64,000 bases of DNA, taken from positions 148,012,567-148,076,566 of the forward strand of contig NC_133650.1 of assembly GCF_009905375.1 (NCBI RefSeq). The letters run 5' to 3'. Source of the stretch: Apium graveolens. Taxonomy: Eukaryota > Streptophyta > Magnoliopsida > Apiales > Apiaceae. Under the pieces are notes generated by a model. It saw only the letters and a program-made list of their open reading frames with translations. It did not search any database and was not told where the DNA came from. Positions 12,332 through 23,700 of the stretch are shown in pieces (the stretch's first letter is position 1; each line of letters begins with the position of its first letter). The translations under genes and the position numbers were made by a program.

Positions 12332-12344
12332 AGCTCTGATACCA
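12332..12344 (-). other. Primer binding site (initiator tRNA-Met), Tekay element 1
   Basis: The minus strand reads TGGTATCAGAGCT, complementary to the 3' end of plant initiator tRNA-Met, four bases inside the right LTR. It proves minus orientation. Confidence 0.9.
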
Positions 12345-12348
12345 TTTC

Positions 12349-14325
12349 TGTAACACCCCTAAATCCGGGGTCGGGGATCTGGGTTGTCACGAGTTCCATT
12401 TCCCTTAATAACACCCAATCTTAATAAACAATCAACTACTCTGTACTGTGACCACACAATAAACACACACACCACAAGTTATAGTCTCAGAGATGAATAT
12501 CCAAAAGTAACACGAGTCATTTTATTCCAAAATTATATGCCATTACACCTTAAAAGGGTTTCTGAATAGATTTACATTTCTTTGCCATTATTACAATCGA
12601 TAAAGATACATAAGTCTGGTACATCAAAAGTTGAAAGCCTAGCCTATTGGTAGTTCCTACCTCAGCTACAGCGACATCAACGCCTATAGGAAATTGCGGA
12701 ACGTTTCCTATCCGCTCGCGAATTGGGAGCTTGGTCCTGTTCATCTTTTCTATCTGTTGTTCTGTCATGAAAGAAGAAAGCAAGGGTGAGCAGCAAGCCC
12801 ACCAAAATAATATGTATAATGATTAACAATATATGAGCCTTCTCATAGTACTCATGAAAGTCTTGGCCAAAAGAAATGGACCAAGTTTGATATCTTAATG
12901 CGATGAAGTCGCAAAATATTCAGTATATATACATATATACTTTTCAAAATCTTGGAAGTCCTCTTCCATGCATAATATACACAGAGTTCCAGTTTATAAC
13001 TGTATAAAACTATCGTTGCAAGGTGATCTCATATATCTAACCTTGTCTCAACGTTTTTCTGAAAATCTTTGACATGCATAAGATAATCATTTGCTAGATA
13101 TAAGTTTAAAAGAGGAAGTTACAAGATGCTCCAATATACTTATATCCGAATAGTACTTGAACTACCACCGTTCAAGTTATAATCAGTTTCAAAAGTTCAT
13201 CACCCAGATGAGACTACAAGATAAGACTTGAATAGATTCAATCCTTGAAATATCATTATAAATAATGAAGTTACGAGATACTTCATTAAGTCCCGATATA
13301 TATACACCTATATATATATATATATTTCATACACTCCTTGAAAACCTCTGTTATGAAAATTATAAACAGAGTTGCAATATCCAATGAATTTTGGAAAGAA
13401 AAGAATTTTGGCATAAACCTGATATCTTGCTGATCAGGCAAAGATACCAATAAGTAACCTTTTCTACTAGTAGATGGATGAATCCCACACCGGTCATCAC
13501 CCTGGCCACATAAGGACCTTGTGCTGGACCACCACCCGGCCTCTTACGCGTTGATGGACTGCCACCCAGCCACTTACACTTTGATAGACCGTACCCCGAC
13601 CTGTCGCTTATGCCGACTCAATTAGATGGACTTACTTCCCGGACGTTGGGCAAGTAATCAAATTATTTCCTCAAAACAGCAACCACGTTGCGAATGTAAA
13701 ATACACCACAGAGCCGGATCCCCCAGGTTTTGAGCGAGTATTTAAATCCCCTTTGAAAGGAAGATCTTAAATATAAAAATGAGTTTTGGGGTCCACTCTA
13801 ACTTTAAAAATCATTTTGAAGACTCGAAAACATTTTTTAGAATGTTTGGAGTACTGCTGATTTATTAAAATAAATCAGTCCCAATATATTTAGAAAATAT
13901 CTGAATATTATTATTTAAATAATATTCCCATAAAGAATAATCTTTATAAAAATAATTGAAGTAGAAGTTTTAAAACTCATACTTGAAATGGATATTAAAT
14001 AACCAAAGATATACTTATACAAAAGTATAATCTCTATTTGAATAATCGAAAATAAGTTTGATTATCTAAACATTATTATTTAATAAAATAAAGAATATTA
14101 TTAAATAATAAGCGGAGTCATAATACCTCGAATGAATATTATAAATAATATTCATTAAATAAAGTAAACGGAGTCATACATCCTCAAAGGAATATCCAAT
14201 TAATAATCATTAAATAGAATAAACAGAGTCATAAGTCCTCAAATGAATATTCAAATAATATTCATTAAATAAAATAAAGTTATCGAATAAACCTTATTCG
14301 ATCAATAATTTTGAAAACTATATCC

Positions 14326-14356
<31 letters not shown>

Positions 14357-16408
14357 ATATACTCGGGAACATTGACTCCCGGTTTAGAAATATGTTCACC
14401 TTGGGGTCCCCTTTTCTAAGGGTATATGCAAATTACCGCTTATCTCTAGCATAGGTATTATGCAACTAATAAGCATTTGAACCAACAGATATATATCAAG
14501 ATTACAAAACTGACATGCATATATACCATATCACATATTCCAATATATCGCAAGAATTTGCTAATAACAATCATGCATTTATCACAAGATAATGCATATA
14601 CACATATACATCACAACAACAGTTTATACGGGTAGAAAACTTGCCTGAGTGCTCCCGGATAGACTTAAGCTTAGAGTGGATCCGATAACCTCTGAACAAC
14701 AACATAAGTCGGAATTAAACCCCGGTCGCTTAAGAAACTAGACTTTAACCATTTAGAGTCCTAACGTTCGCTTTCGCGCTTAACGATTCACTTAAGTCGC
14801 TCGAGTATCCTCGGCTCCACCATTTTTAATAAATTAACCATTAAGGGTTTTAAGGCGATTCTTTCGCGAGTACCTTACCAACTCCCTAATCCACTTTACA
14901 TAATTGTTTCATATTCTAATTAGTCATTTAAGGGTCTTAACCAAGGTTTCAAAGTAAGGCGAGGGGTAATGGTTCGGTCGCGAAACGCCGTTACTTAAAA
15001 CGGTCGTTTCTCCTAAACCGTACATCGGATTTAAGCGAACCACATATCAAAACGAAGCTCGTAACATGAACTATCTAATCATGGCAATGGTCAAAACCTA
15101 ACAGGGAGTTCTCGGGTCCTGATGTTAAGAGCAAAAACAGTCTAAAGTATATCGGACATTACGACGGCTATGTTTACGCGATTTCCCAAATTTTTACCAT
15201 TCCAAATCATATTAATCCAACTACCAATCAACAACAACTCAAGATACACATCAATGCTACTGATTTCAGTCATAATAAGCTCAAGGATCTCAATCCAATC
15301 ATATATTATAACATCTCGAAATTCAACTAAACTACTTAACAATTAAGCTCGAATCATGCTTATCATTCAAATTACTACTCATCCATCCAAACCATCTCCA
15401 AACTTCAACATTCAAACTTATTACTAAAGGCTGTGAAGATTTATACCTTTCTTGGAGGGTGGAGAGTTACTAGGAAGCCTTATGGAGCCTCCTACAAGCT
15501 TGATCTTTCCAAAGAAATCAAGAACACAAAGTTAGGCTTTGAAGTTTCTAAAAGTCCTATTTAAAGAACTATAAAAATGAGGGTCTTAACATGCTTATTT
15601 GGAAGAGACTTCTGAACAAGAGTTGTAGGCCATCTCAATACCTTTCCAACGAGCTATAGAACATAATATTTGAGTGAGTATTGAAGGAGATATGGCAGTT
15701 TGAAGTTGCTGGGTTTGTTTTAGCCGAGAGCTTTCTTCTTGAAATGGGAAAGTCAACTTTCAATTTGTATTTGTGTTATGATATTTGTTGGTTGGTTGCT
15801 TCCTTTTTTCTTGGAAATAAATTAAATTTTTTCCATGGTGAAAAATGTGTGGCTCACAATCAACCAACCAATCCTTCCCACTTGTCATGCTTAGGTCATC
15901 AAGTTTAGGTCATCTTGTTACACTTGTCTTCTTCTTGATGGTGTCATGACATCATCATCCACTAACCTCTTTGATTAACCCCTAATTACTTGGCTAATGA
16001 CCGCTTATCTGTTATACGGTTCGCTTAACTTTCGTTCTCATTTATCGTTTGAGGGATCATACCCGGGATCTTATTGCTTGGGTTCCCCTAAACCTTTCTC
16101 AATATTTTATATTCCTTTTTATGATCCTCTCTTAAAATCCTTGAATTTAAATCATTTTTATCATGTTACCTTATATTCAATTCTTTCCGTATCTGGTGGA
16201 TTTTCGGGAAAAAAACAAAGTGTCCGGATCCGAATTCTAATGACCTTTACATACACTCATTTACTTTATGGAATACTAATACGATCTTAGAATTTCCATA
16301 ACAGTACTCCTATATAACGTGGTCTGATAATTTTCCTTAATCAGCATTGTCAGCAAAAGTTACTATTCATCCGGGTTTCAAAATTTTCCGAAAATTGGGG
16401 TTATTACA
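12349..16408 (-). repeat. Right (5') LTR of Tekay element 1
   Basis: Collinear with 2705-6757, with TGTAACACCCC at the plus-strand left edge and GGGGTTATTACA at the right edge, followed by TSD GGCCC (16409-16413). Differences from the partner are mostly single substitutions and length changes in TA repeats (for example near 13310 and 14330). Confidence 0.9.
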
Positions 16409-16413
16409 GGCCC

Positions 16414-16545
16414 TATCACCATATTACCATGAGGGGAAGCTTGTCCCCATATTATCAAAAGGGAGTCCTATCCACCTATTAAAAAGAGAGGATTATTCTA
16501 CTCATATTATAAAGAGACTTGAAGAGACCAGTGGGAGTACAAACT
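16414..16545. repeat. 28-bp minisatellite, right part
   Basis: Four to five weak copies of the minisatellite unit (CATATTACCATGAGGGGAAG and similar) resume directly after the Tekay TSD, confirming that the element landed inside the array. Confidence 0.6.
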
Positions 16546-17426
16546 CACATGCAAGCTGAACATAAAACATAATTACAACTTATGACTACATGATTTCATG
16601 AGGCATATCATAGAGTCCTTGCAACACTATATCACACTTGGAAGGACCTCTTCGAGGTCAGCATTCACTATATATTTCTGAGATCACATTATATAAAAAT
16701 AATCTTTATTACAATACAAGGATTGAAGGCATGCAAGGCTAGGACTAAAAGGAGATGCTTTGCTATCAACTTATATAATATTCTTTATTTGACTAGAAGA
16801 CCCATGACCAGGCCTCAAGGGGCGAATGGAAGGAAGAATCGCTATGCATGGTCGGGTCTCCCGTGATCGCACGTACTTACTATACGGCCACATCGCATGA
16901 CCAAACTCTAATGGATGTCATGCGAGGCCATGCTCTCCATAAGGCCATGACATGACAAGACTCTAAGGGGTCGCATGTGAGGCTTACAGGTGTTGTCGTG
17001 CCTCACCAATGAGATATATTTTCCTAACTACATGACAGCCTATTACAACCTAATTGGGCTGGGGCCATGGACAAATATAGGTTTTTTATGGACGGCCCCA
17101 TGATCAACAAATATGGGCCATGATGGACTGGACCAAATGCAAGCCCATCTAGGTAAATTGTCTTCTAAGAACTACGTGTGGCTTGAACCCCTATAAAAGG
17201 GTACGTAGGCCTTTTGTGTAAGAATGATCAATAGTTTAAAATAAGAGAGAGTAAACATTATTCAATTAGCATTCTACGATCATCAAACAAGATCAGCTAC
17301 AACATTCATCAATTTTCATTCCGTGTCCTTCACGTTCTTCGTGAAAACAGCTTCAAATCAACATAATTTTCTCCGTGATTGCAATAACCTCCAAATTAAT
17401 GTTGTTACGAATTTCTCCCAATAACA
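16546..17426 (+). repeat. 3' part of an LTR (plus orientation) with promoter
   Basis: A TATA box at 17191 is followed by an AT-rich leader and an end of the form TTTCTCCCAATAACA (to 17426), which resembles the 3' end of plant Tat/Athila-type LTRs. No primer site of the GGCGCC type follows at 17427, so this may be a solo LTR or a truncated one. The start is not located and is probably in or left of 1-229. No coding region is seen. Confidence 0.45.
17191..17199 (+). promoter_or_regulatory. TATA box in LTR-like sequence
   Basis: CTATAAAAG sits about 235 bp before the LTR-like 3' end, the usual place for an LTR core promoter. Confidence 0.5.
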
Positions 17427-18525
17427 AGATATAAATAAGATAATTAAAACTTTTGAAAGAGATGGGGATATGTAATTTTCTCCTGAAAATTATAAGATTA
17501 TCTAGAACAATATCTGCTATGTACTCTACACCAATTGGGTTTTATACGGCTTTAAGTGAAATGGGTAGAGTTTCCACTTCCCAATTAGAAGAAGAGATGG
17601 AATATGTAAAAATAATAATAGTTAGTCCAAATTAAATTTCACCTGAAAATTAACAGAACCAAATATTCCGATGAGAAAACCCATATGCTCAATCAGAATT
17701 TAGTTTATATTTAAATGGTTGATTTATTTTCGCGTAATAATATAATATCCGGGAATTTCATGTACTATATTATAAGTATTTTTATGAATAAATGTGAAGT
17801 TATGTGATATATATAAAGATGTATGTGAATTAAAGAATAATTATTCAGATACATATTATTCCAGTAGATGAGTCAGTAGTATGGTCTTGATTGATAAATG
17901 AATTGAAATTGGTCGATATGTGTTTTGAGATCGTATCATATTACTTGGAAGTGGTTATATGTGAAATAGTTAAAAAATAAGAAAAATGATTCTTCTTGAG
18001 AAAAGAATATGTTTTAAATGTGAATTATATGCTTATGTGTCATATATGTGTTCATAGTATAATCAGTAGTTTTTAATTTATTTTTAAATTAATATTAATG
18101 TGTAGTTATAAAATTTATTACCTTTATAATTTCCTATAAAATCATAATAGTATTTTAAAATTGTAATTCTTGTTTTATTATTTATGAAATTATTCTTAAA
18201 ACTTCATAAAATTTTGTGTCCAAATTATTTTGGTGTGTAAGTATTTAAATTTGATTTTAAAAGCATTATTGCATTTACCGACTGCATATTTTGCAAATAT
18301 CATATAAAATAATCTAAATGCTAAATATTTTTAAAAATATGGACATAAAGCTCATTTCATTATCTATATTTTAAAATTAGGTATTTTATATGATCATTTA
18401 TTTTTGATTTATTATGGATTTTGCATTCCGAAATCAGCATTATTTTTCCTAAAAGAATTTTTGAAATGAAATGTTTTAATTGGATAAGTGCAGTTTTGAC
18501 CTTGACTTTTAGACCATAAAACACC
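17427..18525. other. AT-rich stretch, possible chromovirus LTR fragment
   Basis: No gene is seen. Near 17747 there is AATATCCGGGA, resembling the LTR start of Tekay element B (29489). The following AT-rich kilobase leads to a pyrimidine tract and a CTCGGCTC motif that is also found, on the minus strand, in the LTR of Tekay element C. I read it as a truncated chromovirus LTR in plus orientation, without defined ends. Confidence 0.35.
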
Positions 18526-18527
18526 AG

Positions 18528-18620
18528 CCCTCTTCTTCTTCTTTCTCATTCTCTCCTCTCATTTCTCTTTCTCTCTCTCTCGTCTCTCTCTCTCTCTCTC
18601 TCTCTTTCTCTCGGCTCCCT
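18528..18620. repeat. CT microsatellite / pyrimidine tract
   Basis: A continuous run of TCTCTCTC units with interspersed TTC. Such tracts are common in plant LTR leaders and 5'UTRs. Confidence 0.9.
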
Positions 18621-19357
18621 CACTTCTCTCACAATCTCTTCCGTACTTCCACTCTTTCTTCTTCATTATTGTTGGAAACAGTTTCCGGCCTACAAGACTT
18701 GGTCTTCGACTTCTTCTTTGATCTTTAAAGAGAAGAATGCGAGGGATTGTCCCCCCGATTCACCACTGGTATGAGAATAAGTTAACTGATTTTATAGAGT
18801 AAATTTTAATACCAGATAGTTTGAGTCTGCGATATTATATACGAATGAATTAAAACCTCTGTGTATATAACCTGAACCGAATTAGCGTTATGCTTTAAGA
18901 GTATTCAGACGGTTCTGCCACTAAGGAATATGGATGTTGTGGCCAGAAGAGCACGTCTCTACCCCTCTTGGAATGGTCCACTATCTATGTAATTTGGATG
19001 ACCTTCTTTGGCCCATTACGGCTTACAATGTTCATTGGCTCGTACCGACATAATGGGCCCAAGAAGATGGGCATCCAACATGTCCCTGGGCTTCGACTAA
19101 GGTCAAGTGCTTGAGCGAAGTCCAACCTTTTCATCCCAAGAACCCTTCAGTACAGAAACCCTAATCTTCATATTGGTGAGAGTCGAAGTGTCAAATGACA
19201 TTTGAGAAGCGTGGCCACTTAATGGTAACAGTTTTCATGCCTCGAGATCGTAACGGTCATCCCACCGTTGAATTCCAACCGGTTTTGATCACACCCGTTG
19301 ATTTTAAAGTCAACGACTCTTGGACCAAAAAATAGAAATTTTACGTATTTTCCACAC
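18621..19357. other. Non-coding stretch before the old antisense gene
   Basis: No ORF or RNA gene is recognised. The right half probably belongs to the promoter region of the old Tat element's antisense gene. The 3' LTR of that Tat element should lie hereabouts, but I could not find its ends. Confidence 0.35.
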
Positions 19358-19369
19358 CTATATATATAC
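19358..19369 (+). promoter_or_regulatory. TATA box of old Tat antisense gene
   Basis: CTATATATATAC is followed by a leader that can splice (GTAAGT at 19521) before the ATG at 19963. The layout parallels 48350-48572 in the young Tat element. Confidence 0.45.
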
Positions 19370-19962
19370 ACATCACCTTTAAGACCTTTTATTCTCTCAT
19401 TCTTGCAAACACCAAGGACTTTCTTCCTGTTACATTCTCTTGTAAAAATCAAGCAACGGGTGGCTTACAGTCTTCATTTTCCAGGAAGCCCTATAGTGCA
19501 TCTGCTTTTTTTCATAATAGTAAGTTTTTGATTTTCTATATTCCTTTAAATTTTTGTCATGTGATTTCAGTGCTTCATGTGATTTATTTTCTATAAATTC
19601 TACTATGTTTTCCAGGCTTTCACACCACGCCATTGTAGAGTATTTTTTGGTCTTTTTGTCATGGGTTTTGCCCCAGTTTGTTTGGAACAAAGTTTCCCAA
19701 GTTGTTTCCTCTTCTCTTTTTAGTTCATGGGATTTAAAGATGGCATGCGAGTGTCATGGTCTTGAATAGTCTTCGGACTATTCAAGGCCTTGAACATACT
19801 TAGGGAGCCGATCCCTGAACTTCTTTTTAGCCCAACTTCATTTTTTCATTTCTTCGGACTGATCCGGCTTGTTGTACTCGGCCTTTATTTCTTTTCCATT
19901 TTCTTCTTATTTGTTTGGTCCGAGTACACGGCTAAAACCTCTTCATTTTCGGATGCAGGAAC

Positions 19963-21450
19963 ATGGATCGGTCTAACCAAGATGTCGGCCCTTCCAACAT
20001 GGCACATATTTCCTTCGACCCCACTCATTTTAGTGACATAGCTTCCTTTCCGGCCGTAAAAAAACAGACCCAATTAAAGAAGAAGGACATATAGGCTTTC
20101 TATGTCAAGTACCACATTCATAGGGGCCACTATCATCTATACATGTTAAAAGAGTCCGATAGGGTCTACCATACCCCTCATGCCCCCCGTTTCTGGCGAC
20201 TGAGAAATAAGAGTTTCTGAAGCTGCTTTTAGATGTGGCTTCCGTGTCCCTCTGCCTAAACTTATTAAAAATCTTTTCCGTGAGATAAAAATCGCCTTCA
20301 CCCAGATAGACCCAAATGGGTTCATCCATATAAAGAATTTCCATTTTAGATATTAAGAGACGAAGGTTAAGCCTTAGACCAGACTGTTCTGGTTTCACTA
20401 TGACTTCCATAGGAACGAAAAGAGTGACGACATATTTACCATCATCTGAAGAGCCGATCAGGGAGATTGGTGTGCCGTCAACTCCGATAACAAAAAGAGT
20501 TACACATACTGGTGCAACATATCCGGCACCTACCTTGCTGAGTTTGGCGTCTAATGTGATATCGACCATTTCCTAATACTAATGCCTACTCTTGGGGCTA
20601 AAGAGTCTGAGGATTACCAAAACTGGTTAACCTCAAACTCCAAAAACTGACTTTAGCCAGTACTCGGGATCCTGACTGGCTTTTTGCCCTATGGGGTAGT
20701 GGTAACATCTTTTTACTTGTTTGCTTCAAATAAAACTTAATTTATATTCTTTTTATTTATTGCTTCATCCTCATAATATTTTTTCTGTGTTTTTGTTGCC
20801 GTTGTGTCTACCCGCCAGGAGGTCTTGGAGAGAAATAGACCGATCCCTGGAAAAGGCTTCGCGCTAAGAATGGGGACGTCATTGACACGTACGCCCCGAA
20901 GTGGGGAGTTCTTTACTTTGACTCTATTGGCTCCAGAGTTCCTGCTGCAGCTACGAAGGTCGACCCACACCTTTGAGGAGGTCTGATGCTCCTGAAGGAC
21001 CAGGCAGTCTATGCAACTATTGACCCGTTAGATGCTTGCACCGAGCACATGGCCCGGCTTTCGCTAATATGTTCTGTTCTCCGTCTTGTGTTATCTTTTC
21101 ATAGCTTCCTATTGTATTTATATTAATTATGCCCTCTAATTCCTTTCAAGCCATTCCGTGGGCAGCTACTGTGGCAAAAATGGTCCAGGACTTGCAGGCT
21201 AGGATGAAAGTTGTGACGCAGGTGGATGTCAGGGTGACCCGGGAGGAGGAAGAGCTGGGCCGAGTTTAGAAGGCGCTGGAGGTGTCCGAGGGGTAGGCTT
21301 CTAACCTTGCCAAGGACAAGGAGAAAATGAGGGACGATCTCTTGTGGTTTCAGAGGAAGTTGGACCGGAGGACAGCCTAGTTGAAGTCATCCCGGAAGCA
21401 ACTGTACAAGGAGAACAAGAGGTTGGAACTCACAGAAGAATGTTGCTTCT
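19963..21450 (+). pseudogene. Antisense extra gene of old Tat element (decayed)
   Basis: The ATG at 19963 lies a few bases after a GATGCAG acceptor-like site. The first 43 codons are open and then meet a TAG near 20093; similarity to a soluble, basic N-terminal region continues in other frames (for example FWRLRNKSF near 20190). Near 21170-21450 the plus strand encodes a charged heptad-like region (DLQARMKVV..., EKMRDDLLWFQRKLDRR...) with two or three stops, that is a broken coiled coil. The order of N-terminal region, introns and C-terminal coiled coil matches the intact gene at 48572-50514, and it lies antisense to the integrase remains at 22456-23119. A minus-strand ORF at 20105-20569 is only a shadow. 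Confidence 0.6.
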
Positions 21451-21499
21451 AGATGGGGTATGATGAGGTCATCATTTGCGCTCATGGTCTAAGATGGGA

Positions 21500-22085
21500 T
21501 CATAAAGTATTTGCTTCTTTTGGGCCTTAGTAAATTTTTATAAAGTATTTGCTTCTTCGGCACCCATTTTTGGCATTAGCATATTTTTAAAAAAAATTTA
21601 CTTCTTCGGCTACTTTTGGGCCTTAGTAAATTTTTAAAAAATTTATTTACTTCTTCTGCCGCTTTTGGGCCTTAGTAAATTTTTATAAAATATTTGCTTC
21701 TTCGGCCTCCATTTTGGGCCTTAGCAAATTTTTAAAACATATTTACTTCTTCGGCCACATTTGGGCCTTAGTAAATTTTTGAAAAATTTATTAACTTCTC
21801 CGACGGCTTTTAGGCCTTAGTAACATTTTATAAACTATTTGCTTCATCGACCTCCATTTTGGGCCTTAGAAATTTTTTTAAATTTTTTTTGCTACTTCGG
21901 CCGTTGTCGTGCCGTAGTAAATTTTTGAGAAATTTATTTACTTCTTCATCCGCTTTTGGGCCTTATAAAATTTTTGAAAAATTTATTTACTTCTTCTGCC
22001 GCTTTTTGGCCTTAGTTTGGGCCTTGGTAAATTTTTGAAAAATTTAATTACTTCTTCCGCCGCTTTTGGGCTTTAGTAAATTTTT
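21500..22085. repeat. Tandem array, unit about 49 bp, in old Tat element
   Basis: About eleven diverged copies of a unit of about 49 bp, built on ACTTCTTCGGCCGCTTTTGG and GCCTTAGTAAATTTTT followed by an A-rich run. It lies between the antisense gene and pol. Hypervariable tandem repeats in this part of Tat elements are known and can seed satellite DNA. Confidence 0.8.
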
Positions 22086-22455
22086 GCTTATTTTTACCTT
22101 CTCGCTCTTCTATTTTAAAGGGAAGAGTCTGGCATCTTCGGATGTCTAATACATAAGCTGATTCGTTATCCCAATCCGAAGGACCACAGTCCTGTCTTTG
22201 AAATTTATCACTGGGACTAAATTATTTATGAAATAACAAAGCATATAATGTGCTTCAATATTTTGCCAAACTAGACATTTATCATGCAATACTTATTGAA
22301 AATTAATTAGGGAAAACATGTAACTTTCATTGGAAAATGGAAATTCATACAATGTCATACATGTTTCTCCTTCAAGGAATTCCAATTGCATTGCTAAAGT
22401 AAATAACTAAATTAAATAAGCTGAAATAAACAACTAGTAGGGCTTTAATTAAGCT
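22086..22455. other. Spacer between tandem array and integrase relic
   Basis: No ORF or domain is seen; this is the convergent intergenic region of the old Tat element. Confidence 0.4.
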
Positions 22456-23119
22456 TACTGAAAAAATCGGAGTCTAGAGGCGTGCGAAGTATTTTTGATG
22501 GGTTCGCCTGCCAAAGTTTTTAACTTATACGTTCCCGGTCTAACCACTTCGGCCACATAGTAGGGACCTTCCCAATTGGGGTGAAGTTTCCCCTGCTTAG
22601 CAAGCATTGATATCCCAAGCTCTCCCAACACAGGTCGCGGACGAAGAAACTACGCTTTTTTATACCTAAATCATAATATTGGGTTGCTTGGAGTTGATAT
22701 TTGAGGTTTCTCTGATGGGCTACTTCCCTTTCTTCTTCCAGGAGGTCTATGTTAGCCCTTAAGCCGACCTCATTGCTTTCAACATTAAACAGTTCGGTTC
22801 GATAAGAGTCAAGGCCTACTTCAACTGGGAGAAGAACATCAGTCCCATAGGCCAGCCTGAAAGGTGTTTCCCCATGGACGATTTTGTTGTCGTCCGGTAG
22901 GCCCACAAGACCCATAGTAATTTTTTGACCTAAAAGGCGTTAGCTTCGCCCGGTCTTTTCTTGAAACCATCATAGATGATCTTGTTTCCAGCTTCAATCG
23001 CCCTGTTTCCCTTAGGGTGACCTAAAGAGTTGAACTTCTGCTGGATCCCAAAGTGGTGTAAGAAAGTTTTGAACTTATTTCCGATGAACTGAGTAACATT
23101 ATCAGAAACACACCTTGGG
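22456..23119 (-). pseudogene. Integrase of old Tat element (truncated by chromovirus A)
   Basis: The minus strand encodes, from 23119 downward, an RCVSDNVTQFIG block (the integrase second-Asp region, with Val where Gly is normal), then GHPKGNRAIEAGNKII, which carries the catalytic Glu. Further on come GETPFRLAYGTDVLLPVEVG and, after a frameshift near 22620, KLHPNWEGPYYVAEVVRPGTY. This is the Tat-type C-terminal integrase domain without a chromodomain. The N-terminal half of integrase and the rest of pol are missing here because chromovirus A begins at 23120; they may continue beyond the window. Multiple stops make it non-functional. Confidence 0.75.
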
Positions 23120-23689
23120 TGTAACAACCGGGAAATTATGACTATTTAATGTCATATCAAATGAATAATTATGTGAATTATGATATTATAAATTATAAAT
23201 GAGCATAAAAGATTATCTGTTATGTGCTATATGTGTTCTGTGTGGTTCGAGATATTTTTCAGGTATTTTATTACGTGTTAAATAGATTTATATTAAAAGT
23301 TATACTATCCAGATTTTGTTTTAATAGCTGATATTTCGTACATAGAAACTGGCCTTATTTTGCATCCTATGGCGTATACCATATTGATTTTTCGAACATC
23401 CAATTAATTTAGAAATTGTTTTGTTTTGTGAAAAATAATTTTTTTCGGGCCCCTACTGGGACGTCAAACCACACAAAAATCGTATTTTTATTTTTATAAA
23501 ATTACGGAAATATCAAATATTCGATATTCTTGCATATTTGGATTATTCGTAGTTTTTGGGAAATTTTGACATTATTTTTGTATTTAATGGATTAAAAATT
23601 ATTCTCCGTTAATTATTAATATTGGGCTAATTATTTTTATTAAATGATATAATTAGGCCCAAAATAATTTTGGGGGTATTATTTTTGAA

Positions 23690-23700
23690 TTTATAAATAC
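23690..23700 (+). promoter_or_regulatory. TATA box of chromovirus A LTR
   Basis: TTTATAAATAC lies 570 bp into the LTR. It is placed like the TATA in element B's LTR and is followed by an AT-rich leader. Confidence 0.5.

Larger units (their letters stand above)
2705..16408 (-). mobile_element. Tekay-type Ty3/gypsy retrotransposon 1 (large LTRs, decayed interior)
   Basis: A complete element of 13.7 kb with two LTRs of about 4.05 kb and a 5-bp TSD GGCCC. Orientation is minus: the tRNA-Met primer site lies next to the right LTR and the purine tract (read on minus) lies next to the left LTR. The interior (6758-12348) carries integrase plus chromodomain, RNase H, gag and reverse-transcriptase relics, all full of stops and frameshifts and partly out of the normal order. 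Long LTRs and the chromodomain point to the Tekay/Del chromovirus lineage. The LTR pair looks about 98 percent identical by eye, far better preserved than the coding region, so the copy was probably non-autonomous when it inserted (LARD-like). Confidence 0.85.

Noticed and set aside
20105..20569. 154-codon minus-strand ORF as a gene
   Set aside because: It lies antisense to the decayed extra gene of the old Tat element, whose plus-strand frames carry the recognisable pieces; no family signature on minus.
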